DNA of 64,000 nt from Inonotus obliquus. Its lineage: Eukaryota > Basidiomycota > Agaricomycetes > Hymenochaetales > Hymenochaetaceae. This document shows, piece after piece, positions 11,970 to 23,396 of this stretch (positions are counted from its first letter, which is position 1; each line of letters starts with the position of its first letter). The stretch spans positions 2,790,001-2,854,000 of the forward strand of contig JAJHTX010000006.1 in the NCBI GenBank assembly GCA_032164295.1. The letters are read 5' to 3'. Below the pieces are notes generated by a model. The model searched no databases. It was not told the DNA's origin and saw only the letters and a program-made list of their open reading frames with translations. The position numbers and the translations under genes are program-made.

Positions 11970-13741
11970 TGTCAGGCCAGGATATTGCCTGGACATAAAC
12001 AATCGTAATATTGGCACGCTTTACACTATCGGAAGCAAGAACATAGTAGGACATCAGAAAGGATAAACAAGAAATATCGGACGTCGCAGTAACTCGTAAT
12101 TCTACACACAAGTTAGCAAATCGAAAGCCAATGGAAAGTGCCAAGCTTACTATCAAGCGTTGAGCACAACTCGTCTAGTAACAAGCACCGGTACCCACTC
12201 GACCCACTCCTCCTCGATCATGATAGTCGTCTCCACAAATACTCTTCGTGCTATTAAGCATAAAGATCGCAAAGTGTCGAGAAAGTAACTCACTGAATCG
12301 GGTTAGAGGAAGCGCGACGATACACAAAAGTCAGCCTGAGAAGTTCAGAAGCGTGGCAGAGCAGATGGTGAAGTCGTGCACGAAGTCGTGAAGGTGGCAT
12401 TAGAACAAAGAATTGCAGAAAAGGAACTCGAGCGGCGATAGATAAACAAACCATTCTTTATATGGTCACGCTCTAGAAGCAGAAATGAAGGTTCAAGAAC
12501 CACCGGTTGCACCATTCATTTGGTCTTATCTGAGAAGCCATCCGATACATCGCTCTGGAAAAACCAAAGACCACAGTCCAGATACCAAAAACCAAATAAG
12601 CCCAAACTAGGTAATCGATTATATCATCCATCAAGTAATTGATTATATCATTTATTAGGTCATCGATTATCTCATCCATCAAGTAATCGATTATATCATC
12701 CATTAGGTCATTCATCAAGTCATCGATTAGATCATCGATCAGGTCATCACCTTGAACCATATTCTGGACTCATCAATTGATTCATTGATGGCACATCATT
12801 CATCAAGTAACTCATTGATGCGCATCATTCATCAAATAACTCATTGATGCACAGCATCTATCAAGTAATTCATTGATGCACAGCATTCATCAAATCATGC
12901 ATTGATGCACATCACTCATCAATTAATTCATTGATGCGCATCATTCATCAAATAACTCATTGATACATTGATACATATCACTTGATTTGGAGTATTTGAT
13001 GCATAGCTTTGGAAGGAGATATCAAATTTTGATGATGTGGTTGATGCAGATCTATTTTTAGCTTATGCTGTGGATTATGTAAATTGGTCTTGGAATTAGT
13101 ATTTAAGGACCAGCATGTAGCCCCCCAGAGGAGCATAGAATTAACTCCATATAGAAATAACTCCGCATAGAATTAACTCCCCATAGAATAACTCACCAGA
13201 GTTCTCCCCCAGAACAAGACAAGCTCACATCACTCTGTGACCTCTTGTCACACCATTTGCAAGTCAAGTCAAGGTTTCGTCGCATACAGTTGACCACAGC
13301 TTAAGACTGGGTAACTGCATTGCTCAAGGACTAGTTTGGTACTAGTCAAAGGTATTGTATCGCCTCTGTTCCAATTGGACATTGGTGATAAACTCCCTCT
13401 CAAAGTCGATATCTAATAACTCGAGACTTCGAGTGTGTGTGTCCCTCTAGACATTGACATCTATTCTGCATAGCTTGTCATTGCCTACCTTGGTGTGGAT
13501 AATTTAATTGCTCCTCACCCACAGTGACCTATCACTCACTTTCAAGAGAATTGGATAAAGACTCATCTCTCACTCACTCTACATCTCTACTTGAACTCGA
13601 ATCCCTCAACCCTCCAACTACAACAAGTTGCCCATAGCTTCAACGAACAACTGGGAAGACTACCCGCCTAGATAATTAGACCGGTTGACTCAGTGGGAGT
13701 GTACTTGGTTATTCAACAGCCAATACCATCCCAGCACGACA
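11970..13741 (+). repeat. 5' LTR of the gypsy element
   Basis: 1772 bases, same length as the 3' copy, with TG...CA ends. It contains a degenerate minisatellite at 12610-12990 and a TATA-like TATTTAAGG near 13101, likely the start region for element transcription. Confidence 0.9.
12610..12990. repeat. Minisatellite inside the LTR
   Basis: Degenerate units of about 20-30 bases built on ATCGATTATATCATCC and ATTCATCAAATAACTCATTG. The same tract is in the 3' LTR (24912-25292). On the minus strand it reads as an open Asp/Ile-rich frame, which I regard as a by-product of the repeat. Confidence 0.7.
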
Positions 13742-13746
13742 AAACT

Positions 13747-13763
13747 TGGTGACCACCGCAGGG
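13747..13763 (+). other. Primer-binding site
   Basis: TGGTGACCACCGCAGGG begins six bases after the 5' LTR end. TGG followed by acceptor-stem complement is the normal form of a tRNA primer site for minus-strand DNA synthesis. I cannot name the tRNA from this alone. Confidence 0.65.
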
Positions 13764-13866
13764 CAGCTATTCGATAGTTGTGGTTGTAACCATATCAAGT
13801 TTTACCATCATCGCTCATCGATCAGAGCAAAGAAGAATTTTTCGCTAAGTCATTTGCATTGTTATC

Positions 13867-16800
13867 ATGACCACTGACAGTGCTACACAGACTACCAATC
13901 ATGAGGAAGAAGTTCCCTCGACCAATCAGACATCGTTATCGGTTCTAGATATGCCATACTCGACCTCGAAGAATGCTCCCAAGACATTCACGGGACATTT
14001 CTCAGAAGTCAAGGCCTTTCTAGATTATTATGAACAATTGTGTTCTAAGTACAATGTCACGCTTGACACAGACAAGTGCAAGACCATCACTCGATACTGC
14101 TCGAGGCAGGTAATCCAGGTGATCGAAGGTCTTAATGATTTCGCTATACCCAATTGGAAGAATCTCAAGACTCAACTGCTGAGGCTGTTCGATGCCCAGC
14201 TCAATGAGAAGAGATATACAAAGATGGATCTCAAGAGATTCATGTACGCTAATCGAGACTCGAGAGTCAAGAGCTGGAAACAATTCACGCAGTATTCCAG
14301 AGAGTTTACCAAGATAGGAGGATGGCTATTCGCTCACAAGAAAATAACCAAGGAGGAACAGGCTACCTATTTTTGGAATGGACTTGATGACTACACTCGA
14401 GCACACCTAGAGAATCGACTCTTACTAAAGGATCCAGACCATGACATGGCTGAACCTTTCGATTTGGAGCAGATATGGAATGCTGCAGAGTCAATGTTGA
14501 ATGCAGACAGGTTCGACATGATTGATGGGGAGGAAAAGAAGGAAACTCCAAACCCATTCAGAGATGAACCTGAAGATGACCTCGGAAGTAATGAGAAGGA
14601 AGATGAGGATGAGGTCAAGATCGTATCTGATAGGATAAGGGAAACTCAGTCTCCAAAGATCGGCAAGACTGATTCGAAGTTGAGAAGAGCTCAGGATAGG
14701 GTGAAGAAGACAGAACCTGATGAGGTAGAGAAGCTGATCGAACAAATGTCGAAGCTCTCCATATCAGATCCGAAGTATGGTCTTTTGTACTACAAGGCAG
14801 TCAAACTCGACCCTTTAGTTGCACAAGCCATTCGTTCTCCAGATCTTAGGTCCAATAATCGTGTCGAGACTCAGCCAGATCAAGAGAAGAATAAACCTCG
14901 AGGTGGAAACATCGAGAGAGCTCCCTATCGTAATTGTTTTGGATGTGGACAAATGGGACATGGACTTCGAACATGTTCAGAGGTGAAGAACATTGTTTCC
15001 CAAGGAATTGCCAAGTTTGATAACTCAGGGAAACTTTGCATGGGAAATGGAGAAGTGATCAGGCGAGCATTTGGAGAATCATTAGTCCAAGCTGCTAAAC
15101 GCCAACACTCAGCAGAAAGCAAGGTCAACTTTATCACATGTCAATCCTCATCGGAAACTAGCGAGACATTATATGCGCACCCAGAAGAAGATGAGATTGG
15201 ATATCCGATAACTCGTTCTCAGAAGACAACCAATCACAAGCGCAAGGATGTAATGGAAAGACCCATTCAGTCAAGACCATCAAGGAGAGCAGAACCAGAA
15301 GTTGTCATCGATTGTATACCTCGAAAGTCGCAAGCAGAGACAATCAGTCCACCAGCCAAGACTCAGCCAAGTGTCAAAGATATCACTATGACTAATGAGC
15401 AGTTGGTACAGAAGATTGACCCAAGGAATAGTTCGAGAGTATCAACTAGCAAAGAAGAACCTACGGGAGACAAGTTGCAAACAGCACATCGTACACCACG
15501 CCAGTCGGAGATGTCAGCCAGTGTTAATCTTCAGACAGTCGCTGACAAAATCCTTTCCCAGGATCAACTTATCTCAACTCGAGATCTTCTTGGAGCTTCT
15601 CCCGGATTAGCCCGGATCATCGCTGATAAGCTTCAGTACAAGACCATCAAACCCGCTCCAGAAATGATAATGAGAGCCAATATTATTGAAGAAGATTCAG
15701 AGGATAATTCAGAAGCATTCTGGACTCGACCAGTGATTGCCAAGACTCATGGCAGACTTATTCGATTAACAGTCAATTGCGGAGGACATGACATCAATGC
15801 TATTCTCGATACTGGATCGCAAATGAACATCTGTCATAGTCGATTCGCACAGCTCATCCAAAGACCCATTGACAAAACTCAGAAAATGAATATGAACGAT
15901 GCTAATGGAGGACAAGGAATGTTAGAAGGATTACTCACAGGAGTTCGACTTGACATTGGAAGCATCATTACCATAGGCAACATCTATGTCGGAAGCCAGG
16001 TTCCATTCGACTTACTGCTTGGAAGACCATGGCAGAGAGAAAACCTTATCTCCATCGATGAACGGCCTAATGGCACTTATCTCCAATTCAAAGACCCTGA
16101 AGATCCAACTCGATCGAAGACTAGATATGAGATGCTAGTAACTCCTGATGGAAGCAATGAGTCATGGGACTATGATCCATCAACATGGTTTGCTGCTCAA
16201 CCTGATATCGATGATCAGGATGATTACCAAGCTCTATTTGAGAAGTTCACTCAGACAAGAGAGAAGGCATTGGAAGAAGTTCGAAATGAAGAAGGGACTG
16301 CATATACCGCATTTTCAGTTCCACCCTCATCAACTCAATGTATTGTCAAGGAATGGGAAATCGAAACAGGAGAAAAATCAGTGCCAAGGAATTTGACATT
16401 GATAGAGGATGAAGAAGACAGAGAAGAAAAAGAAGCTCGAAGTGACTCAGAATTACCTAATATCAGGATCTATCGAAAGCGAATGAGAGGCTCAGGAGAA
16501 ACAGACAGCCTAGAGTCACTCACGGCTCCAAAGAAACCAAAGTTCAGTCAAGAGTCGGATTATGAGAGTGATCAACGTGATCTTCAGACCATGAAGACGA
16601 AGCCAGACCAGCCATCACAAAGTGTGCATGAGCATGGAATGACTAAGAAGGAAGAATTACGAGATTCAGATGATGAAATACCAAGTATATTGAGTGTCGG
16701 AAGTGAAGGATACTCAAAACACCATCATTATGGACAAGAAGCTAGCACGTCACAGCCATTCCCAACACTAATGATGTCGAAGAAGGACATCATAGTTAGA

Positions 16801-19575
16801 AATGATGAAGAAGAACTCTATTCCTCCAAGGAAATGGAGTCGGATCACTACGAAAACGAGATCAATCCATTGTTAAATGCACTATTTTCGGATTTTCACG
16901 AAATCGGCTCACCTCATACAGCCTCAGGGACCCTCCAGGTAGTCCACAATGACAGGGAATCACTCTGTGAGGAATATCTAGCAGGAAACCAGAGGGGGAA
17001 AGCCTACAAGCATAAAGGGAAGAAGTCAGTACAGCCAAAAATGCATAAATCTCCGAAATCTCATATCTCCGCGAGTTCAGTTCCGATCACCGTCATTGAA
17101 CCGCCGTTGGAAAGCCGTGATCAGTCCGATCATTCCAAGCCATCATACAATCTGTACGGTGCAGATCCGACAAAGGTACGGAAGAAACCGCGTCGGAGAA
17201 AAAGGAAGCTCAAAGTTAGCATTGCTGAACGACCGATGGACGGATTTGCGCAATCAAGTAGCCGATCCGATAGCTCTCGACGAGAAGATTCCAACGATAT
17301 CACAAGGAAGAGAAACGAACGACACCCGGTCAAGTTATGGCCTAATCTAGTAAATCCGAAAAATGCGACTCAGATATGGAACAGACAGCATGGAAATAGG
17401 ACTCACATGCTACAACCAGACCCATTTCACGGGAAGGGAGGTCGACACAAACAGAACAAGCCTAGAATCACCAAGAACGACCAAGAAATGAAGGAGATAT
17501 GGCCAAAATTAAAACGAGAGGTTTTTGACCATAAAAGACCTTCAAGTAGCAAGGAAAGCAGCATTGACAGACCCCCAAAGACCATGCGAATGTCAAGTAC
17601 ACCCATGCAGACAGTGGCACAAGGAAAGAGATCAGTAATTGAGAAGGGAAATTCAGAGTTTGTGAATACACACCTGTGTAACACTCCCTATCAGACCCAA
17701 CATCGCAATCCGACATCACTGAACGCACCAAACCACACGTATGATACACCGATCGAAAGCCCTTGTCAGCGCGAATCAAACAAGCCTAAGATGACGAAGA
17801 TCGGTGGAGATTTGACCGAGATGCAGGGAGGTGAACGACGACACAGATATGGTGATGTGGCACATCCCCACACCTTCCCCAGCCCACAGACGAATGAACT
17901 AGACCTCAGAGACGCCCAGGGCAGTAGGTTAGTGCATGAAGTCGACGATAGACACCAGAAACTCACAGGAGACGCAAGAGAACACCTCAAAGACAGTCCA
18001 GAAGCTCAGAACCACTCAAACCCCAAATCTGACTTTCTTGTCTCCTCTAGCACGCAAATAACAGTTGCAGACCAACCAGATGGTTGTGAAGGAAGTGCTG
18101 AGGATGCAGATGACGATTCTATAATCATAAGAATCAGAATTAATAGGCGGAACAGAAAGGAAAGCTTACCAGAGGTGATAGATGCACGGAAAGATAGGAA
18201 TGCAGTGCACATGGCCGGAAACCTTCCCCAAGACATTGCAAACGAAAATGACGGTCCGAAGCGCAGTACACAGACTGAGGACAAGGCCAGAATGACAGCA
18301 AGCCAAGGATGGAGACCAGTTATTAAGGAGAAAATGAGTATGCTGTCGTTTTTTGTCAATACTCTAGTTTTGGTGATACTGTGCATTCAACTCACGAAAG
18401 CAAGCCCTCTACCACTCCAAATGTCCTCTAACGACCCATCCACCCTCTTGACACCCCCTAATACCCCTCAGACTCTCTCGGAGACGGTTAATGTCGAAGA
18501 ATTGGTGGAAATTTTCGAACGTATGAAAGTAGGAGAGCCAGATTCAGTGATGGTAGAAGGAAGAATTGCTACGTTGACAAGCCAGACCCCAGACGGCACA
18601 GAAACCCATACCATTCTACTCCCAGCACTTCGACTCCCTACCTCAGACTTCGCATACTACATGCAGAAAGTGCACGACAGCTCCATGAACAAGACCGGTA
18701 CTCTTCTTCTGTCACCCCGGGGCATCAAATGGACACCAATTGAACCTGTTGACACTGAAGATGGTATCAGCACTGCACGATTTTTGGAAGGACAAGCCGT
18801 ACCGTATGAAGGAACAGTGTTGAGGTTGGATCAGTTTGAAGCACGAGTACGCAGGTCCATCAGCACACTGCCTATCCAACACCAGATGGGCTCCTACCTT
18901 CTTTATGCTCCGTTGGCCCAGTACAGTGACTGGCCCCTTCGTGATGAAATCACTCAGCTCTGGATACACCTTATCGACCTCCACCTTCAGCTTTCACTTG
19001 CAGATTGTGCCTGTAACGGAAGATATTGGGCTTTGATGCCACCAGAGATGTTAGAAGAGTTGTCGAAAGAATGGGAGAGAGTGAAGAAAATGCTGGTGGA
19101 GTACGCAACCAAGTTGCTAGAACATGACTACAGCTCCGAGCTCATGGAACCTATGACCAGGATGGAGATGCACCGGGATGGAACCACTTCTCTCCATATG
19201 TGCCGACGTTTTCACATTGTTGCTCGAGATCTGGAATTGTACATTCCTGCTCCATTGAAGGGATGCCAAATCCTCAGAGAAGAAGAATACCTATGGTTAG
19301 TCTGTCTCAACAAAGCCATTGCCCACGCACATGACCTATGCAAGGAGAGTTACACTATTGGACCACACCTTCCTTATGACCCAATTACGAAGTTGATAGA
19401 TGAGATTGCTCATGCCAGGTTGCCAGAAGAAGATTGGGAGGTACTTCCTCAACCAGTAACGCTACGCAACAACAGAGATGGAGCAACATCACCTGACTCA
19501 CTAGGGTATGAAAGTGGAATCAGTTCCAATGCAGATGAGTGGAACCTCTCTTCCTCTAATATTAGTCCTTTTTAA
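13867..19575 (+). CDS. Gag-protease polyprotein with membrane segment and extra C-terminal domain (ORF1)
   Basis: 1902 residues. The first 330 or so are a Gag-like capsid region. A CCHC zinc knuckle (CFGCGQMGHGLRTC) lies near residue 357. A retropepsin-type protease follows, with the active-site turn ILDTGSQ near residue 648 and a DLLLGRPW strand after it. Residues about 850-1480 are a long, charged, low-complexity linker. At about 1494-1514 there is one strongly hydrophobic segment (FFVNTLVLVILCIQL) ending in TKASP, like a signal peptide or membrane anchor. About 390 residues of ordered-looking sequence follow, rich in aromatic and acidic residues, with no family that I recognise. The position and topology resemble an envelope-type module, but it is fused to Gag-protease and precedes pol, where envelope genes are not normally found. 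The stop at 19573 separates it from pol. Confidence 0.88.
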   Translation: MTTDSATQTTNHEEEVPSTNQTSLSVLDMPYSTSKNAPKTFTGHFSEVKAFLDYYEQLCSKYNVTLDTDKCKTITRYCSRQVIQVIEGLNDFAIPNWKNLKTQLLRLFDAQLNEKRYTKMDLKRFMYANRDSRVKSWKQFTQYSREFTKIGGWLFAHKKITKEEQATYFWNGLDDYTRAHLENRLLLKDPDHDMAEPFDLEQIWNAAESMLNADRFDMIDGEEKKETPNPFRDEPEDDLGSNEKEDEDEVKIVSDRIRETQSPKIGKTDSKLRRAQDRVKKTEPDEVEKLIEQMSKLSISDPKYGLLYYKAVKLDPLVAQAIRSPDLRSNNRVETQPDQEKNKPRGGNIERAPYRNCFGCGQMGHGLRTCSEVKNIVSQGIAKFDNSGKLCMGNGEVIRRAFGESLVQAAKRQHSAESKVNFITCQSSSETSETLYAHPEEDEIGYPITRSQKTTNHKRKDVMERPIQSRPSRRAEPEVVIDCIPRKSQAETISPPAKTQPSVKDITMTNEQLVQKIDPRNSSRVSTSKEEPTGDKLQTAHRTPRQSEMSASVNLQTVADKILSQDQLISTRDLLGASPGLARIIADKLQYKTIKPAPEMIMRANIIEEDSEDNSEAFWTRPVIAKTHGRLIRLTVNCGGHDINAILDTGSQMNICHSRFAQLIQRPIDKTQKMNMNDANGGQGMLEGLLTGVRLDIGSIITIGNIYVGSQVPFDLLLGRPWQRENLISIDERPNGTYLQFKDPEDPTRSKTRYEMLVTPDGSNESWDYDPSTWFAAQPDIDDQDDYQALFEKFTQTREKALEEVRNEEGTAYTAFSVPPSSTQCIVKEWEIETGEKSVPRNLTLIEDEEDREEKEARSDSELPNIRIYRKRMRGSGETDSLESLTAPKKPKFSQESDYESDQRDLQTMKTKPDQPSQSVHEHGMTKKEELRDSDDEIPSILSVGSEGYSKHHHYGQEASTSQPFPTLMMSKKDIIVRNDEEELYSSKEMESDHYENEINPLLNALFSDFHEIGSPHTASGTLQVVHNDRESLCEEYLAGNQRGKAYKHKGKKSVQPKMHKSPKSHISASSVPITVIEPPLESRDQSDHSKPSYNLYGADPTKVRKKPRRRKRKLKVSIAERPMDGFAQSSSRSDSSRREDSNDITRKRNERHPVKLWPNLVNPKNATQIWNRQHGNRTHMLQPDPFHGKGGRHKQNKPRITKNDQEMKEIWPKLKREVFDHKRPSSSKESSIDRPPKTMRMSSTPMQTVAQGKRSVIEKGNSEFVNTHLCNTPYQTQHRNPTSLNAPNHTYDTPIESPCQRESNKPKMTKIGGDLTEMQGGERRHRYGDVAHPHTFPSPQTNELDLRDAQGSRLVHEVDDRHQKLTGDAREHLKDSPEAQNHSNPKSDFLVSSSTQITVADQPDGCEGSAEDADDDSIIIRIRINRRNRKESLPEVIDARKDRNAVHMAGNLPQDIANENDGPKRSTQTEDKARMTASQGWRPVIKEKMSMLSFFVNTLVLVILCIQLTKASPLPLQMSSNDPSTLLTPPNTPQTLSETVNVEELVEIFERMKVGEPDSVMVEGRIATLTSQTPDGTETHTILLPALRLPTSDFAYYMQKVHDSSMNKTGTLLLSPRGIKWTPIEPVDTEDGISTARFLEGQAVPYEGTVLRLDQFEARVRRSISTLPIQHQMGSYLLYAPLAQYSDWPLRDEITQLWIHLIDLHLQLSLADCACNGRYWALMPPEMLEELSKEWERVKKMLVEYATKLLEHDYSSELMEPMTRMEMHRDGTTSLHMCRRFHIVARDLELYIPAPLKGCQILREEEYLWLVCLNKAIAHAHDLCKESYTIGPHLPYDPITKLIDEIAHARLPEEDWEVLPQPVTLRNNRDGATSPDSLGYESGISSNADEWNLSSSNISPF

Positions 19576-19991
19576 TTGCGCCGGTGCTCACTCATTTTCA
19601 ATGCTCATTTCTCCATTTATTTCAATTTGGGAATTGGCCTTTCGACTCAGCCTCTACCCACCTACTATGTCTAAATTTGGAAATTTGCCATTTATTTCTG
19701 ACTCATAATTTTCAAATGCGCAATCACCCCTCACTCAATGTTTCTATTTATTTATTGATCAACCCCCACTTTATTCATAATTTCTTTTCATCACCAATCA
19801 ACCCCCACTTAAATAAATGGTACAAAATTAGTTGTTTTGAAGTATTGGACATTCTGACTTTCGTATTATGGTTCTCACTCTCAGATAAATTAGAAAAAGT
19901 TATTTTCTTTATTTTTCTGACGTTTTTCAAGTCTGGAATTAGGATAGGATCAATTTCTCTTAGGACTTTCAGACATTTTTTATTATTTCAG
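19576..19991 (+). other. AT-rich spacer between ORF1 and pol, possible intron end
   Basis: The pol frame is open here but reads as low-complexity Phe/Leu/Asn sequence unlike protein. It ends in a pyrimidine tract and TTATTATTTCAG (AG at 19990-19991), a good 3' splice site. The pol-like sequence begins directly after it, in frame. A spliced pol message is therefore possible. I did not find a clear donor. Confidence 0.4.
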
Positions 19992-22900
19992 GATCTTTGG
20001 ACCCGAGTCGAGTCTCACGATTCAACTTTTGCAAATCGGGAGAAGGAGTTCAGAGAAAATAACTTTCAAGGAAATGAGCATCGGCAAGGCAAAGTATTTA
20101 TGGCAAGGATAGGAGAACTCGAAGAAAGGAAAGGGATGATGAAAGAAAGTTTTACAGCATACAAGCGAGTGGATAGGAAAGTCAAACCAATTCCAGGAAT
20201 ATTTCCTGAAGATGCACGGGTCACTCGACAGTTTCCAGAAGATCCACTACTCACGTTACCTAATCTTCCAATGCACCCACCAGAATTTGAACCTTCGGAA
20301 AGGTTGACATTGGAAAGGCTAAAAGAATTGCACATCAACGATGATGGATTCTTATGGCCTGAGGAAGAAAAATTATTCACGCATATATTCAAGATCAATG
20401 AACGGACTCTAGCCTTTGAAGAAACACATCAAGGAACGTTCCGAGAAGACTACTTCTCACCATACATTATTCCTGTAATCCCACATATCCCATGGGAGCA
20501 CAAGAATATTCCAATCCCACCTGCCGCTAAGGATGAAATTATTCGAATGTTGAAAGAGAAGATCAAGGCAGGAGTATATGAACCAAGCCAGGCATCATAT
20601 CGATCTCGATGGTTCAGTGTAGCCAAGAAGAATGGAAAGCTCAGAATTGTGCATGACCTTCAAGTTCTAAATGCAGTAACAATTCGAGATGCAGGTTTAC
20701 CACCAGTGTTGGATGACTTCGTGGAACCTTTTGCAGGACGATCATGTTATACGGTTTTCGATCTATTTTGGGGATTTGATGCTCGAAAATTAGCACCTGA
20801 AAGTCGCGATCTAACTTCGTTTTATACACCATTGGGCCTATTGCGAATCACATCCATGCCAATGGGATTCACAAACTCGCCTGCAGAATTTCAGAAATGT
20901 ATGGTGTTTATTCTTCAACAAGAGATCCCCGATATTGCCAATATCTTTATCGATGATTTACCTATCAAAGGACCTACCAGCATGTACCTTAAGGAAGATG
21001 GAAACCCGGAGACATTAGCTGAAAACTCTGGAATTCGCCGATTTATTTGGGAACATGCAAATGATGTGCATAGAATAATGCATCGAGTAGGACATGCAGG
21101 AGCTACATTCTCGCCCAAGAAGACTCAGGTAGCAAGGCCTGAAGTAACCATCGTAGGACAAAAATGTACTCCAGAAGGACGGTTACCTGATGACAGCAAA
21201 GTACAGAAGATTCTAACATGGCCACCATTGACAACTGTCAAAGAAGTCCGTGGATTTCTAGGTCTATGCGGCACTGTTCGCATATGGATCCAGAATTATT
21301 CAGCAATAGCAAGGCCACTAACTGAGCTTACAAGAAGCACAATAGAGTTCGTATGGGATGAGCGAAGACAACAAGCCTTCAATGCTATGAAGAAGCTAAT
21401 AACCTCAGCTCCAGCATTACATCCAATCGACTATAACTCAGAACTACCCGTGGTATTATCTGTGGACTCAAGCATTATCGCAGTAGGGTTTATTCTATCC
21501 CAAGAAGATGAAAGTGGAAGGAGAAGACCAGCGCGATATGGATCTCTACCAATGAATGAACGGGAATCGAGATATTCGCAACCCAAACTAGAGCTTTATG
21601 GACTCTTCAGAGCTCTACGCCATTATCGTCTTTACATATTTGGAGTCAAGAATCTTCAAGTTGAAGTGGATGCAAAGTATATTAAAGGAATGCTCAATGA
21701 GCCAGACTTACAACCTAATGCGACTATAAATCGATGGATCCAAGGAATATTATTATTCGACTTTAAACTGATACATGTATCAGCGACTCGGTTTAAAGGG
21801 CCAGATGGTCTTTCTCGAAGAATACCATTAGAGGAAGATTTTGAAGAATTTGACGATGAATTCCTGGACGAGATCGCATTAATGGTTACTGGTGTACCAT
21901 TCGGTTCTACCAATGAAGAAGAACATTCGTCATTTACTATCTCCGCAAAGGATCAAGATAAAAATCTTTTAGAGATATTCCGATTTTTGGTTACTCTCAA
22001 AATACCAGAATTCACTCGAGTGGAGGATAGGAAGAGATTCTTGAAGAAAGCATCGCATTTCTACACACAAGACAAGACTATGTACAAGAAAGGAAGAGAT
22101 AATCCTCTCAAAGTTATCTTTGATCTAGAGGAAAGATTCGAGATCATGGTAAAGGCACATGAAGAACTTGGACATAGAGGAGAATTCGCTACCTATGAAC
22201 TTCTCAGACGGAGATTCTATTGGCCATTCATGAGATCACATGTGAAACATCATGTACAATCGTGTAATGAATGCCAAGTTCAAAGCACTAAGAAGGTGGA
22301 AATTCCTCTCATTATGTCAACCCCGGCAACAATCTTTGTGAAGATACATGTCGACGTAATGAACATGCCTGTAGCAAAAGGATTCAGGTATATTGTAGCA
22401 GCAAGAGATGACCTAACTCGAGCTAGCGAGGGTCGTGCATTGAAAAAATCAAATGCAGCAGCCTTAGCTAAGTTCTTTTGGGAAGATATCTTATGCCGGT
22501 ATGGAGCAGTTGGAAGGGTAGTAACAGACAATGGACCTGAGGTGAAGGGAGCATTTACCAAGTTGATGAATCGATATGGAATCCCTCAAGTAAAAATCTC
22601 AGCATACAACTCAAAAGCCAATGGAGTAGTCGAAAGAAGTCATGCTATAATCCGAGAATCGATTGTCAAGGCATGTGAAGGTCAGATCGTATCATGGCCT
22701 AACAAAGTACATACTGCCTTCTTCGCAGACAAGATCACGATAACTCGCTCGACTGGATTCAGTCCATTCTTTCTACTTCATGGTGTCGAACCAGTACTAC
22801 CTCTCGATTTATTTGAAGCTACATTTCTAGTACAAGGATTCACAGACAATATGTCGACAGAAGACCTTTTGGCTCTGCGAATTCGACAGCTGGAGAAGAG

Positions 22901-23338
22901 AGAGGAAGACTTGGAACAAGCAGCTAAGACATTAACAGAAATGCGGTTCAAGTCAAAAGAGCATTTTGAGCAACGATTTGCCAAAAGACTCAGTACTCAT
23001 CAATTCGAGCCAGGAGATTTTGTACTAATGAGAAACACACAAGTCGAAAAGGAAATGAATCGAAAGACCAAACCTCGATACTTAGGACCATTGGTCGTAA
23101 TTCGCCATACTCAGGGAGGAGCATATGACCTTCGAGAAGTAAATGGAGGAGTGCGACGGAATAAGGTAGCAGCATTCAGACTTGTCCCATATATCGCACG
23201 AGATAAGGAGGCATTACAGAAACTGCTAATGGAATGGAAGGAGGATAGTTCAGAATTGCGCAAAGAAGAAAAGAAGAAGAAGGAACAGAATCAGTTGCGC
23301 ACTGTAGATGAGGAAGAAGCGGAGTCATTTGAAGGAAG

Positions 23339-23376
<38 letters not shown>

Positions 23377-23396
23377 CAGAGGAAGAAGTCGATTGA
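19584..23396 (+). CDS. Pol polyprotein: reverse transcriptase, RNase H, integrase (ORF2)
   Basis: 1270 codons as an open frame; meaningful sequence starts near 19992 and a likely internal start is the ATG at 20100. Reverse transcriptase motifs are present: WFSVAKKNGKLRIVHDLQ, TPLGLLRITSMPMGFTNSP, and the catalytic box FIDDLPIKG, where Phe replaces the usual Tyr of YXDD. RNase H follows (VVLSVDSSIIAVGFILSQ, VEVDAKYIKG, GPDGLSRR). Integrase has a zinc module (HEELGHRG...SCNECQ) and the DDE residues in IHVDVMNMP, TDNGPEVKG and KANGVVERSHA, then a GPY/F-like PRYLGPLVVIRHTQGGAYDL segment. The C-terminus is acidic with twelve Asp codons (GAT repeat 23340-23375). The chromodomain seen in many fungal gypsy elements is not evident. 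Confidence 0.93.

Noticed and set aside
12473..12760. Minus-strand Asp/Ile-rich ORF in the LTR (also at 24775-25062)
   Set aside because: It is the translation of the LTR minisatellite; no sign of a gene.
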